Shown here one piece after another: positions 32,713-43,400 of a stretch of 64,000 nt of DNA (the stretch's first letter is position 1; the number at the start of each line of letters is the position of its first letter). Made by a program: the position numbers and the translations under genes. Source of the stretch: Rhabdophis nuchalis. Lineage: Eukaryota > Chordata > Lepidosauria > Squamata > Natricidae. The stretch covers positions 20,767,019 through 20,831,018 of the forward strand of contig CM077651.1 in NCBI GenBank assembly GCA_039707465.1, written 5' to 3'. The notes under the pieces were generated by a model that was not told the DNA's origin, did not search any database, and worked only from the letters and a program-made list of their open reading frames with translations.

Positions 32713-33054
32713 CAGGACTAGCATTCACTTACCTTCCCTACTGGTTCGCAAATGTGAATGCACCTTCCATGCATGCGCTTTTGGCAAAAAAAAAAAAGGC
32801 CTAAATCAGGGGTTCCCAAACTTGGCAACTTGAAGACTTGAAGACTTGTGGACTCCCAGAATTCTCCAGCCAGCAATTCTCCAGAGCTGACTGGAGAATT
32901 CTGGGAGTTTAAGTCCACAAGTCTTCAAGTTGCCAAGTTTGGGAACCCCTGGCCTAAATGGAATGCCGTAGACTGGGGTGGGTGGGCGGGGCCACGTGCA
33001 GTTTCTGCTACTGGTTCAGGTGAACTGGTCCAAACTGGTAGAATACCACCTCTG
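32713..33054. mobile_element. hAT MITE, GGTGGTAT subtype, split by a palindromic hAT MITE
   Basis: The left arm begins CAGGACTAGCATTC and shares cacttaccttcccta with the inverted copy at 47670-47901. The right arm ends, inverted, CAGAGGTGGTATTCTACC. The middle (32807-32951) is a second, later hAT insertion with its own duplication. Confidence 0.7.
32807..32951. mobile_element. Palindromic hAT MITE (145 bp), nested
   Basis: CAGGGGTTCCCAAACTTGGC at one end and its exact complement at the other; nearly the whole unit folds into one hairpin. Flanked by perfect 8-bp repeats gcctaaat (32799-32806 and 32952-32959). A related palindrome is at 49937-50071. Confidence 0.9.
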
Positions 33055-33059
33055 GTATA

Positions 33060-33105
33060 AGGAGAGGGGAGGAAGAGAGGAAGAGAAAGAGGGGGAAGAG
33101 GGAGG

Positions 33106-33137
<32 letters not shown>

Positions 33138-33150
33138 TTCCCCCCCCCCC
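33060..33150. repeat. GA-rich microsatellite
   Basis: GGA/GAA-rich run ending in (GA)n at 33113-33136, then C10. Confidence 0.9.
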
Positions 33151-33254
33151 AATTGTGACTCTATTTTACCTAGTCCCTTGGGTAATAGCTACTTTGGTTT
33201 CTCCAAAGATACTATTTTTGTATGCCCATCAGGCATTAAATAGTTGGGTATTTT

Positions 33255-33475
33255 TTAAATTTGTGTCCAGAATGTATTAACATTTCCTGACAGAACAATT
33301 AATCTATGGAATAGTTTTCCTTCAGAAATTATGTGTGCTGCATCACTGGAGGTTTTTAAGAAGAAATTGGGCGGCCGTTTGTCTGAAATGGTACAGGGTC
33401 TTTTGCTTGAGCAGGGGTTGTTTTCTAAGGTCCGTTCCAACTCTGTTATTCTGTAATTTGTTGAGATCACTTCTG
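33255..33475 (+). mobile_element. CR1 LINE 3' end, plus strand
   Basis: gacagaacaattaatctatg, then ggaggtttttaagaagaaat, tgtctgaaatggtacagggt, and the terminal ccaactctgttattctgta. This is the C-terminal coding tail plus 3' UTR. Confidence 0.75.
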
Positions 33476-33875
33476 AAGATCCAATTGTTTCACAAAAAAT
33501 CACAAAAAATGTAAGCCATCTTGCTCTTACATTTGCTTAAAATGCTTCTCTTTCCCTGCATTGGTCAATCACCCCAGAAACTCCAATATACTAGTCAGCA
33601 TATGTTTGTTGTCCCAATCGAGAAATCGGTTTAGGTATATATTATCACATTTATTGACATTGTATTTATGTGCCACCTTTTCCAAATTATGCTCAAAAAA
33701 GTCACTAGTCAAAAATTATACAACAACAAAGCAACCATACAAGAAGCACTTCTTACAAATAGCAATTAAAATAGCTGGAGAGCCACAAAAACAAATTAGA
33801 GTCAATATATTTATGCTATTTCTGGACTAACTTTTGAAATGTGGATACAGTTTGGGCATATCTAATCACATATTA
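33476..33875. other. Unique stretch, no gene seen
   Basis: No feature recognised. Confidence 0.4.
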
Positions 33876-34105
33876 GACACAGTGGCTCAGTGGCTAAGAT
33901 GCTGAGCTTGTCAATCAGAAAGGTTGGTGGTTCGGCAATTCGAATCCCTAGTGCCACATAACTGAGTGAGCTCACGTTACTTGTTCCAGCTTCTGCCAAC
34001 CTAGCAGTTCGAAAACATGTAAAAATGCAAGTGGAAGAAGGTAACAGCATCCCGTGCGTCTTGAGGTTGCGATGGGTCAGACATGACTTGGCAACTAACA
34101 ACACC
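33876..34105 (+). mobile_element. Sauria SINE with a Bov-B-like 3' end
   Basis: The tRNA head (acacagtggctcagtggcta; ggcaattcgaatcccta) is the same as in the other copies. The 3' part differs: gaggttgcgatgggtcagac and atgacttggcaactaacaac, inverted, resembles the Bov-B/RTE 3' end, the tail described for Sauria SINEs. The middle is shortened. Confidence 0.7.
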
Positions 34106-35019
34106 TATACAGTATGGCTATATTACTGTTATCTTTCTTATCTTCCCTACTACCTTCTCCTATTGATATCTTATATTACTTTGTTGTTTGTATGTATACT
34201 GAGAGCTTATGCACCAGAGACAAATTCCTAGGGTGTCCAATCACACTTGGCCCATTAAGATTTCTACTGTATTCTATTTATACCTTACGCAGGCAGACAC
34301 TTTACTACACAGCTCTTCAAGTTTTGAGTAACTCATCTGGAATTAGAAGATAAAAATCAGAAAAGGGGAAATTGCTTTTCTGTGCACTTTTTCATGTGCG
34401 TGCCCCGAAAGACCTCATCGCATCCTCCCAATAGGTTATTCAAGACTTCATGATACGGCCCACCACATGCTAAATGGCTGGAAAAAGATCTCAGAAGTGT
34501 CCTTTTCAATTATTTCTTTTATTTCATGTTCAGTAGTTGAAAACAGAGGGTGTCCAATTCCTGATGGGACTGAAGGATGCTAGCAGTGGTCTTTGCATCT
34601 GCCACTATTGTTGAAAGCATATAAACTCAGCTGACAGATCTCTTGAATTTGCCTTCAAGATAGAAATAGTGACATTCTCATCTAAGCATCATGAAAGCAT
34701 TCTTCTGCTTTAGCCTCCCTGCCTCTTATGTCACTTTTATGCTAACACAACTCAGTAGATCAAGTGTTTGATCTGACAGTGAGTTATTTAAAAAGATAGA
34801 CAGTTTGACCAGAAACAAAGAAAAAAACAGCAAATGATAATTTGCATGCCAAACACAAATTTATTAATCTTCGTTGAATGATTAATTTTATAACAGTTCT
34901 ATTTTTCCCCCCTTGGCCCTGAGCTGGTTTGACGTGCACCAGGGAAGACATTGTTAAGATCAAATCTTACACAGTTTGACACATTTACATCTACATTAAA
35001 AATCTGAAAAGCAATAATA
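34106..35019. other. Mostly unique stretch; possible LINE tail at 34215-34280
   Basis: agacaaattcctagggtgtc, then caatcacacttggcccatta with tattctattt, resembles a LINE 3' tail with an AATAG-type repeat that I associate with snake genomes (from memory, unverified). The remainder has no feature. Confidence 0.35.
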
Positions 35020-35165
35020 GAGGGGTTGCTTGGTGCTCTCTAAGCTTGGCTGTTTTCTTGAAGATGTTTCATTACCCAAACCAGGTAACATCATCAGTGA
35101 TGTTTTCAAGAAAACAACCAAGCCCAGAGAACACCAAAGACTCCTCATTTCAACCCTGAGCTACA
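35020..35165. repeat. Dispersed inverted repeat, copy 1
   Basis: ggttgcttggtgctctctaa, then ttttcttgaagatgtttcat and its partial inverse gttttcaagaaaacaaccaa. The same arrangement recurs at 55524-55720. The class is unknown to me. Confidence 0.5.
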
Positions 35166-35223
35166 AATATTCTCTGTATTGGTATGCAACAATAGAGAAA
35201 TCTCATTTTTTTTAAAGCAAATC

Positions 35224-36220
35224 ATAAAATCATAGGGATGGAAGGAATCTTGGAGATCTTCTAGTCCAATATGATACCTTGCTCAATAATATTAACTGTG
35301 AGAGAAATCTTGGCATTTCAAGAGACAACCATTTAGCTATGAGCAAGCAGTGTGCAGCAGCTGCCAAAAAAGCCAACACAGTTCTAGGCTGTATAAACAA
35401 AGGGATAGAATCTAGATCACATGAAGGGTTAATACCACTTTATAATGCGTTGGTAAGGCCACACTTGGAATACGGCATCCAGTTTTTGTTCCCACAATGT
35501 AGAAAAGATGTGGAGACTCTGGAAAGAGTGCAGAGAAGAGCAACAAAGATGACTAGGGGACTGGAGGCTAAAACATATGAAGAACAGTTGCAGGAACTGG
35601 GTATGTCGAGTTTAATGAAAAACTCGAAAAACTTGTCACTAGGGGTGATAAGATAGCAGTATTCTGACATCTCAGGGGCTGTCATAAAGAGAAGGGAATC
35701 AAGCTATTCTCCAAAGCACCTGAGGACAGGTCAAGAAGCAATGGGTGAAAACTAATCAAGGAGAGAAGCAACCTAGAACTAAGGAGAAATTTCCCCACAG
35801 AACAATTAATCAGTGGAAGAACTTGCCTCCAGAGGTTGTGAATGCTCCAACACTGCAAGTTTTTAAGAAGAGATTGGACTGCCATTTGTCTGAAGTGGTA
35901 TAGGGTTTCCTGCCTAGACAGGGGGTTGAACTAGGAGACCTCCAAGGTCCCTTCCAACTCTGTTATTCTATTTTAATCACTTGCTTAAGATGGGAGACCT
36001 TTATATAATCCCATTCAAATGGTTGTTCAGTCTATTCTTGAAAATCTCCTGAGATGAATCACCCACACCTTCAGGAGGCAAGCTGTTCCATTGGTTAATT
36101 GTTCTCTCTTTGTCAGAAAATTTCTTCTTAGTTCTAGGTTAGATCTCTCTTTAATTACTTCTTATCCTACCCTCAGATGCTTTGGCCTGACCCTTTCTTC
36201 TCTGTCACAATGAGAAGAAC
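35224..36220 (-). mobile_element. CR1 LINE, minus strand, split by another CR1
   Basis: The 3' terminus is at 35224-35276 (gatggaaggaatcttggaga). It resumes at 35976 (gatgggagacctttatataa) through the inverted C-terminal coding region to about 36220. The intervening 35277-35975 is a plus-strand CR1. Confidence 0.7.
35277..35975 (+). mobile_element. CR1 LINE 3' part, plus strand, nested
   Basis: The frame 35279-35656 contains LGISRDNHLAMSKQCAAAAKKAN, broken here as LGISRDNHLAM, then VLGCINKGIESRSHEG, LVRPHLEYGIQF and ETLERVQRRATKMTRGLEA. It breaks near 35656, and the remaining C-terminus and 3' end (cttccaactctgttattcta) continue in other frames. Inactive fragment. Confidence 0.8.
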
Positions 36221-36514
36221 GTCCTGAGAAGCTGTGAGTTATTAGATTCATTAAACAAAATGCAATCTCTTCCAAATAAAAGAGAGAATGGTAAAAACTA
36301 TTTGATGCTACCATGAACTTCTTCACTTACCATGTGTAGCAATGCTTCAAATTGAACCATTTTGGTCACCTTGGTCTAGAATATGGCCAAATTGTTAAGG
36401 TGGAAACCTGCAAGCAAATAGACACTATCCGCTATAGGTCTGGGGGAATTCCACTTAAGAATGCAATTAATTCAATAAACCAACCAACAGAAAAGGAACA
36501 TAAAGAATTCCATT
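36221..36514. other. Short unique stretch, nothing seen
   Basis: No feature recognised. Confidence 0.35.
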
Positions 36515-36725
36515 GTGTCACAGCTGATCAGGGGGAGAATCTGGTGGCTTAGTGACTAAAACATCTGCCTAACATGTAATACAGCCCCGGTTCAAATCCC
36601 AGTAAGGGTATGGCTAGCTGATGAGAGCTGAATAGCTTGAAATAGATCTATTCTAGTCTCCCTTATTTATTTATTTATTTATCAGCACAAAAACATATCA
36701 TATAAATACACACACACACACAGAG
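36515..36725 (+). mobile_element. Second tRNA-derived SINE family, copy 2
   Basis: Head ctggtggcttagtgactaaa (A box) and cggttcaaatcccagtaagg (B box); body gctagctgatgagagctgaa; tail tttatttatcagcacaaa, then (CA)n. Closely matches 22575-22775 in reverse. Confidence 0.65.
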
Positions 36726-37796
36726 ACACACACAGAGATATACACAGCATCCAGCTTTTCTGAGTTCCTCTGTTGTATTAGCTGCCATGGAATCCATTAA
36801 TATCAGAACCTCCATATATCATTTTGAAAAGAGCACCCAATCCTGCATTTTTTTTTATTTTTTAATCAGCAAAGTTCACTTCTCCAACATAGATATCAAC
36901 AAGGAAGGAATATATTCTGATTCCAAATTTAAAATATAACTTTTTCCATTCTGCACTGCACCTGGTTTAATATAACATACAATAGGCATCCTTTCTATCT
37001 ACACATGTTTACAATATATTCTCTCTATTAATCCTACTTAAGGAGGAAAAACACAACCATGTATTAATAGACCATATACTTTGAATTCAAAACATCCCAA
37101 ATTCAATTCCCCACATATCTAGGACAGAACCAGCTTGTCTTGGAAAAACTGAAGAGCCACTAGTGAAATTCGATTTTTATGATCCTCTGATTTAAAGTTA
37201 ATGGAATGCTCTTTGATGTACAGCTTCGTCCTTTATATTGTGACAGTTGTGACTCCAAGAAAGCTGAAATAAATTGACTCTGACTCTTTAAGTAAAATGC
37301 ATCTTACAGGATTAGATCTTTTTTTCTGTTTGTTTGTTTTAATTTTAAAATCAGACACAGCTATGTCTGAATACCAATTTTATCAAAGCCACTGTGAGGT
37401 TAAACCAATTTGTAAAGAAAAGGATTCGATTATAGCAAATGTGCAATTTTGGAAGGCAAAATAAAATAGGTTTTTGTATTTTCAGCAGGTAAAAGATAGA
37501 GCAAATGAAAAAATATATATAATGAGGTTGATGGATTTGTATGTAAACTGGGGTATCACATCTTTCATTGTTGTTCCTATTTATACCGGTATGTGAATGA
37601 ACGAAGGTAAAATCACATTCTAATAATCTTGGCTTTTCATTTTCAAAAAGAACATAAACCTCAAGGGCATGCATTTAAAACTTACATTAATTTGAAAGCC
37701 AATAGATGGCTTGAATTCATTTGTATTGAGGATATGTTTTACTCCAGCTGTGTATAGCGTTTATAACAAGAATTAGCACTCTGCACAGCATAAATA
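36726..37796. other. Unique AT-rich stretch, no gene seen
   Basis: A 107-codon minus frame (37351-37674) has no recognisable motif. Confidence 0.4.
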
Positions 37797-37988
37797 TCAT
37801 ATAACAATAGCACTTAGATTTATATATATCTTCATAGTGCTTTACAGCACTCTCTAAGCGGTTTACAATCCAGCATATTTCCCCCAACAATCTAGGTCCT
37901 TGGAAGAATTGAAGAATGAGTCAACCTTGAGACAGTCAGAATCAGCAAGCAGTGAGTTAGCTTGCAATACATCAACCATCGTGGCTTT
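37797..37988 (-). mobile_element. tRNA-derived SINE, third family, partial
   Basis: acaatagcacttagatttat, gtgctttacagcactctcta, agcatatttcccccaacaat and gagtcaaccttgagacagtc match the inverted 3' two thirds of the family seen at 6031. The tRNA head is decayed. Confidence 0.55.
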
Positions 37989-38258
37989 TCATTCATTCAA
38001 TATGTTGACTTCAACTTTCATAATGTTGGTTAGGAATGATCAGAAATGAATTCAAATATGCATGGAGAGTGCCAGGTTAATTGTTGTCTTGCTTTCCCAT
38101 TAAGCTTCCTGGATTTTTAAAAAAATAAAATTTATTCATAGACACTTTTTTGAAGAACAGTGCATTGTCAGCATATACCATTTATAAATAAAAAAATACC
38201 AAAAAGAAAGAATGGTGTTAAACATTGACATACAAGCTAATAACAATAATAATGATAT
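37989..38258. other. Short unique stretch, nothing seen
   Basis: No feature recognised. Confidence 0.35.
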
Positions 38259-38400
38259 ACTATATTTTTCGGAGTATAAGACGCACCAGAGTATAAGATG
38301 CACCAAGATTTTGAAGAGGCAAATGTTAAAAAAAATTGCACTCTGCAGACGCCCCCCCCCTAATGCCCTATTTTTTGCAAAGAAAATCACATTTTCTCAA
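38259..38400. mobile_element. GTATAAGACGCACC element, left-end fragment
   Basis: tatatttttcggagtataag, then acgcaccagagtataagatg and ttttgaagaggcaaatgt, match the left terminus at 15393. The element is truncated near 38400. Confidence 0.6.
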
Positions 38401-38433
38401 CCCAACCCACCTCACAGGAGGAAGGAATACAAG

Positions 38434-38841
38434 TGTCAGTGTTCCAAATATCATCCAAAATTAAATCCAAGGCAGAACTTTCCTCAAAGTTCCAATTTAT
38501 TAATAGAAACATGCTGGTACATCTGTGGAAACCCGAATCTGAAAACTTCCCAGGGTTCCCACCCAGTTGAAAGTTTCAAGAGCCTCCCCCCACACCCACA
38601 AGTCCATCACATGGTTCAATCTCCCACTGCCACGCTGGCAGTTCCACCCATCCAGTTCAGGTCAGGCTCAGAGATGTAGAGACAAAAGATGGCATTGGGC
38701 TTTTTTTTTAATTTTGACTACAACACATTCTTCTCCTTACTATTCCCCCTCCCAATTCCCCACTAAAGAAAAAGCATAGTAAAATATTAGAGAGTGTGGC
38801 AGGCCATAGATCCAGCAAGGAATATGACTGCAGGCCTGACA
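38434..38841 (-). mobile_element. Solo LTR, family B, with target duplication
   Basis: 408 bp; on the minus strand it begins TGTCAGGCC and ends GGAACACTGACA (6-bp inverted termini). A perfect 5-bp duplication acaag flanks it (38429-38433 and 38842-38846). A poly(A) signal lies in ttaataaattgg near 38490. No internal region, so this is a solo LTR left by recombination. Confidence 0.75.
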
Positions 38842-38913
38842 ACAAGATGTATTCACTGCTTTGAGTTGACTATTTAAGTTTATGTGTTTGTATATATTTG
38901 TGTATGTCTGTAT

Positions 38914-39171
38914 CACGGGTGGGTTCTGGCAGTCACTACTGCCGGTTTGCTCGTGGGTACTTCATGCGCATGTGCACGCTTGATGTGCGCTGCGCATGCA
39001 TGCACAGTACAACAAAAATTGTTCTGTGCATGCACCAAAGCAAAAAAACAAGTTGCTGGAACCAGTTCAGGGGCGTGGCAGGCTTGAGTCACTGCCAGTT
39101 CCAGTGATCCAGGCTGCCAAACCACTATCAATTGAGCTAAACCCATCCGAATTGGTAGGAATCCACAACTG
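38914..39171. mobile_element. hAT MITE, GGTGGGTTC family (258 bp)
   Basis: Ends CACGGGTGGGTTCTGG and, inverted, CAGTTGTGGATTCC. Flanks gtctgtat and gtctgcat agree at 7 of 8. Multi-frame reading across it is spurious. Confidence 0.8.
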
Positions 39172-39235
39172 GTCTGCATGTATATATTTCTAGCACTCCT
39201 AGAAAATGACTTTTGGTATGGTCAAATGACTAAAT

Positions 39236-39461
39236 CAGGAGTAGTCAACCTTTTTATACCTACCGCCCACTTTTGTATCTCTGTTGGTAGTAAAATTTTC
39301 TAACCGCCCACCGGTTCAACAGTAACAGTGATTTATAAAGTAGGGAAGTCAATTAAATTAAAAAAAGGAAAGTGCTTCAATATTGGCCAAAACTCCTACC
39401 ACCCACCATGAAAGCTAGAATGCCCACTAGTGGGTGGTAGGGACCAGGTTGACTACCACTG
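39236..39461. mobile_element. hAT MITE, CAGGAGTAGTCAACC family (226 bp)
   Basis: Ends CAGGAGTAGTCAACC and, inverted, CAGTGGTAGTCAACCTGG. Flanks gactaaat and gattaaat agree at 7 of 8. Confidence 0.85.
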
Positions 39462-39469
39462 GATTAAAT

Positions 39470-40308
39470 CATTAAAGATTCTGTTCTGTTCCGTTCCGAT
39501 CCGTTCCATTCCATTCCATTCTATTCCTGGCTTAACTTAGCTCCATTTCTATTACCTAAAAAAGATCTGGAAACTCCCTAAATTCAATACTATTCTTTTG
39601 GCATAAATTACCTCCACATTTATCCCTCTTTTACTTGGGTCACAACTGATTTTCACGAGACCTTTGTTTCCCAACAAATCTGTTATCTGTAAATTTCTGC
39701 AGCCAAAGATAATGTGTGTTTCTGCTAGGCTAGATAAGATTTTACTTACTTTCCTAGAATGTATATATTGACTTACAATTAAAAACACGGATGTGCACAG
39801 GTAGGGTTTTTCTTCTTATTACACTGAAATACTTGCCTGGGGGATCATTAAAATATTTGCAACAGCTGCTTGTTTCTTTACAGAAACTATTAGATTGCAT
39901 TACACACACAAAAATGGTTTCATTTCGATGACAGCTTAATGCTCACTTTTCCAGCCTAGCCATATCTAATATTTCCCATCATTCTTCATATGTTTTTGCT
40001 TCTTTATTCTCTTGTGTCTAGTTGTGTCCTGATCAACAAAAAGCACCACCAAAACCAGATGTGATGGTCTGATCACTGAAGAATAGAGCAGAAATATGTA
40101 AACTATTCCTTGTTAAGCAATATTCTTTTTTAGCTGTGTAGAGTAGCATCTGCAACTTGCTAAAAAGAGAACAAAAAGAAGACCTCTGCACAATGATACA
40201 ACTATACAAATTTCATACTTACATACTTTTCATGTCTTGTAGAAGTATATACTATAAATTGTGGTATTTACATGATTGCACTATCATGTTTAGGTAATCA
40301 CTTGTCCC
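39470..40308. other. Unique stretch with a short (TTCCA)n tract
   Basis: Degenerate ttccgttccattccattcc at 39485-39530. No gene or other repeat seen. Confidence 0.4.
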
Positions 40309-40487
40309 CAGGGGTGGCATTTGCTTACTTGCACTACCGGTTTGTAAATGTGAGCATGTATGCACCCATCTGTGCATGCATTTGGCCTTCCTTGCTTGCG
40401 CTTTAGCAGGGGCAGGTGGGCAGGCCCACCCACAATTCCCACTACCAGTTGGGATGAACCGGTCCTAACGGCTGAATACCACCTTTG
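40309..40487. mobile_element. hAT MITE, GGTGGCAT subtype (179 bp)
   Basis: Ends CAGGGGTGGCATTTGC and, inverted, CAAAGGTGGTATTCAGCC. Flanks cttgtccc and cttgttcc agree at 7 of 8. Confidence 0.8.
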
Positions 40488-40729
40488 CTTGTTCCTCTTT
40501 GAATGTAAAGCCATGTCTAAAACTAGTCAAATAAAATATTTTGTAGTCAACCAAAAATACAATTAGACAATTGGACAATTAGCTTTGGAAGAGATGAGGT
40601 AAACATGCAGAGAGCATATTTCAATGATTGCATTTTAATATCCACAGTAACATTTTATCTGATGATGAAACAAATGGTTAAATACAGAGTGTGTAAATGT
40701 GTAGAAATGTGAGAAAAACCTTGAGAGAC

Positions 40730-41560
40730 GGGGGTGAAGAAATGCTGCCTAGAGAATAGTCAGATAAGAGAGGGCATAAGAGAGGCCACACTTGGAATAC
40801 TGCATCCAGTTCCAGGATGTAAAAAAGTTGCTGAGACTCTAGAAAGAGTGCAGAGAAGAGCAACAAAGATGATTAGAGGACTGGAGGCTAAAATATATAA
40901 AGAACAGTTGCTGGGTATGTCTAGTTTAATGAAGAGAAGGACTAGGGGAGACATGATAGCAGTATTCCAGTATCTCAGGGGTTGCCACAAAGAAGAGGGA
41001 GTCAAGCTATTCTCCAAAGCACCTGAGGGTAGAACAAGAAGCAATGGGTGGAAACTGATCAAGGAGAGAAGCAACTTAGAACTAAGGAGAAATTTCCTGA
41101 CAGTTAGAACAATTAATCAGTTGAATGATTTGCTTCCAGAAGATGTGAATACTCCAACACTGGAAGTTTTTAACAAGATGTTGGATAACCATTTGTCTGA
41201 AGTGGTGTAGGGTTTAGTGCCTAAGCAGGGGGTTAGACTAGAAGACCTCCAAGGTCCCTTCCAACTCTTTTAGTCTATATGATTTCTATATAGTCTGCAG
41301 CTGCATAATGGGCAGAGAAAGAAGCAAAATAAGGGACTCTCTCTTTTTTCAGGTTGTAAAGGAGATGGAGGGAAATACGTCCTTCCAGAGTTGCAAGCTT
41401 CTTTGAATGTAGCTTTACAATGAAGTAGGATTAGCTCATCTGGCCATGTACCTTGTCCGTTCTACCTGAGCAGACGGACAACATGTGAGAATGGTTTACT
41501 ACATGTCGCTGGAGCTTTCCTTTCAGCCTGTAGACAAGAGCCTCATGGCAAGCTGACATT
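40730..41560. repeat. Unclassified dispersed repeat, copy 1, split by CR1
   Basis: gaagaaatgctgcctagaga and, after the CR1, tgcagctgcataatgggcag, tgtagctttacaatgaagta and ctcatctggccatgtacctt correspond in order to 47455-47960. The two copies carry different later insertions (CR1 here, a hAT MITE there). Confidence 0.5.
40783..41280 (+). mobile_element. CR1 LINE 3' end, plus strand
   Basis: The frame ending at 41210 contains ETLERVQRRATKMIRGLEAK, RRTRGDMIAVFQYLRG, NGWKLIKERSNLELRRNFL and LEVFNKMLDNHLSEVV, then a stop. The 3' UTR ends ccttccaactcttttagtct. The first few codons are shifted to another frame. Confidence 0.8.
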
Positions 41561-42039
41561 AAGTACGTTATGTTTGCCAGAGTAAATGAGATCCTCTTTC
41601 AAATGATCAGGCTGAACCTCTTGCTGGGTTGAAATGACCTACCCTTTCATTTTCACCATTGTATTTCCTAATATATATTCTCTTTCTTTCCCCCTGCTCC
41701 CTTCCCCTTCCCTATTTGATATCTTGAATACTTCGGTAGAAAATTAGACTGTATCCAGTTCTATCCTACTTAGTGGAAGGTTAGTAGGAAAATTAAAGCA
41801 AGAGAGACCCCTTGTGGGCTAACAACTTTAATTCATTTCAAAAATTGCTTTAAAGAAGGCAGCGTGTGCATTTTCCTCTTTCTTGCTTTTGCTTCATTCA
41901 GAAAAAGGATTTTTATGACACAAGATGTTTCACCTGACTAATGATTAGATAATGTATCTTTGTGCACTAAGTCTCACCGCTGTGTGAGTTTTCCTATTTC
42001 CATAACCCGTTCCAAAGGTAATTTTTCAAGAGGCAACTG
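41561..42039. other. Unique stretch, no gene seen
   Basis: No feature recognised. Confidence 0.4.
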
Positions 42040-42425
42040 GACTTTTTGTTCGCCTGAACTGGTAGCAAAGATGGCAGCTGTTCGTCTGAACCAGTGGTAA
42101 AAAAATGCTAGTGGTTCAGGTGAACCGGTTTTTCTGACAATCAGCTGTGCCACCCGAGCAGGATTTCCTGCTTTCTAACTAATCTGAATTACGTAGCACT
42201 ACGGATCCACTCACTTTGCTGTTCGCTTATCTCACTGTCTGCTTACTTGCTTGCCAGGCATGCTCGGTAGTAGACTTTGCCCACCCACCTGGATGTCATT
42301 TTAACACTCTGCACATGTGTTGAAGGTAGAAGGTTCTGTGCTTGCGCAGAGGTGGCGCATGCAAGTGAAGTGAGTGTGTACATGTGCGCTCACATTGCTA
42401 CTGAACCAGAAACAAAAGTAAGTTG
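42040..42425. mobile_element. Diverged DNA element with repeated GAACCGGT motifs
   Basis: cctgaactggtagcaaagat, gaaccagtggtaaaaaaatg, ggttcaggtgaaccggtttt, then tgcttgcgcagaggtggcgc and ctactgaaccaga, use the same vocabulary as the GGTGGG hAT family, but termini and duplication are unclear. Confidence 0.35.
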
Positions 42426-42885
42426 TTTTCACCGTAGCTTCTCATCCAAGAAGCTTCTTCAGCTTGGCAAGGTTGAGAGGAAGAAGAGAAGAAAAAAGAA
42501 AGGGGAAGAAATAGATAAGATGGATGGAGAGGTTCAAGGAAATGATTGGCATGTCTTTGGAAGAGCTTTTGAGTCTTGCCAAGGATAGGATGAGCTGATA
42601 ACCATTTATCCATACTGTCATAACAATGAACTGCTTGAGCTCTGTAACATTTGAAGGCATCGACTCCTGAAATCCTGCAACAAAAATCTATATTGTTTTA
42701 CATCTGGCCATTCTGCAGCATTTACATCTAATCAATCTTCATGGGATTTAGTCTTGGCTACCCCAAAACATTGGATATCATTTTTTCCTTATCCATTCTA
42801 TTACACCCTTGTTTGTATGGTTGGAATCATTATAAATTTCAGTGTATGATTTCATCCAGATTTATAGAATATAGAACATAGAATA
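42426..42885. other. Unique stretch, no gene seen
   Basis: No feature recognised. Confidence 0.4.
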
Positions 42886-43400
42886 ATATACTTGGAATGG
42901 ACTTTGCAAGTCGTCTTCTTCTTCAACTCCCTGTTCGAGCAGAAGACTCTATACCATTTCAGATAAATGGTTGTCCACTCTCTTTTTGAAAGCCTCCAGT
43001 GATGGAGCACCCAAAACTTCTGAAGGCAAACTGTTCCATTGGTTGATTGCTCTCAACCTTAGGAAATTTGCCCTTAGTGTTTCTCTCTTTGGTTAATTTC
43101 CAACATTGTCTCTTGTCTTGCCTTTTGGTGCTTTGGAAAATAGTCTGAACCTCTTGAAGGAGCCCCTCAAATATTGGAATGGAGCTATCATGTTACCCCT
43201 TGTCCTTCTTTTCATTAGACTACACATACCCAATTCCTGCAACCATTCTTTGCATGTTTCATCCTCCAGGCCCTTAATTGTTGCTCTTCTCTGCCTTCTT
43301 TCCAAAGTCTCAATATCTTTTTTTTATATTGTGGTAACCAGGACTGGATTTAACAACACCCATGCAGTTCCATATTTTATATCTCAGTCCAGAAGTCTGT
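42886..43400 (-). mobile_element. CR1 LINE 3' part, minus strand
   Basis: Inverted CR1 3' end (gaataatatacttggaatgg) followed by coding tail. The minus frame 43305-43093 reads ERRQRRATIKGLEDETCKEW, ELGMCSLMKRRTRGNMIAPF. Frameshifted and 5' truncated near 43400. Confidence 0.75.

Noticed and set aside
34380..34470. Short GC-richer segment as a possible host exon
   Set aside because: No open frame of useful length, and no splice signals or recognisable peptide.
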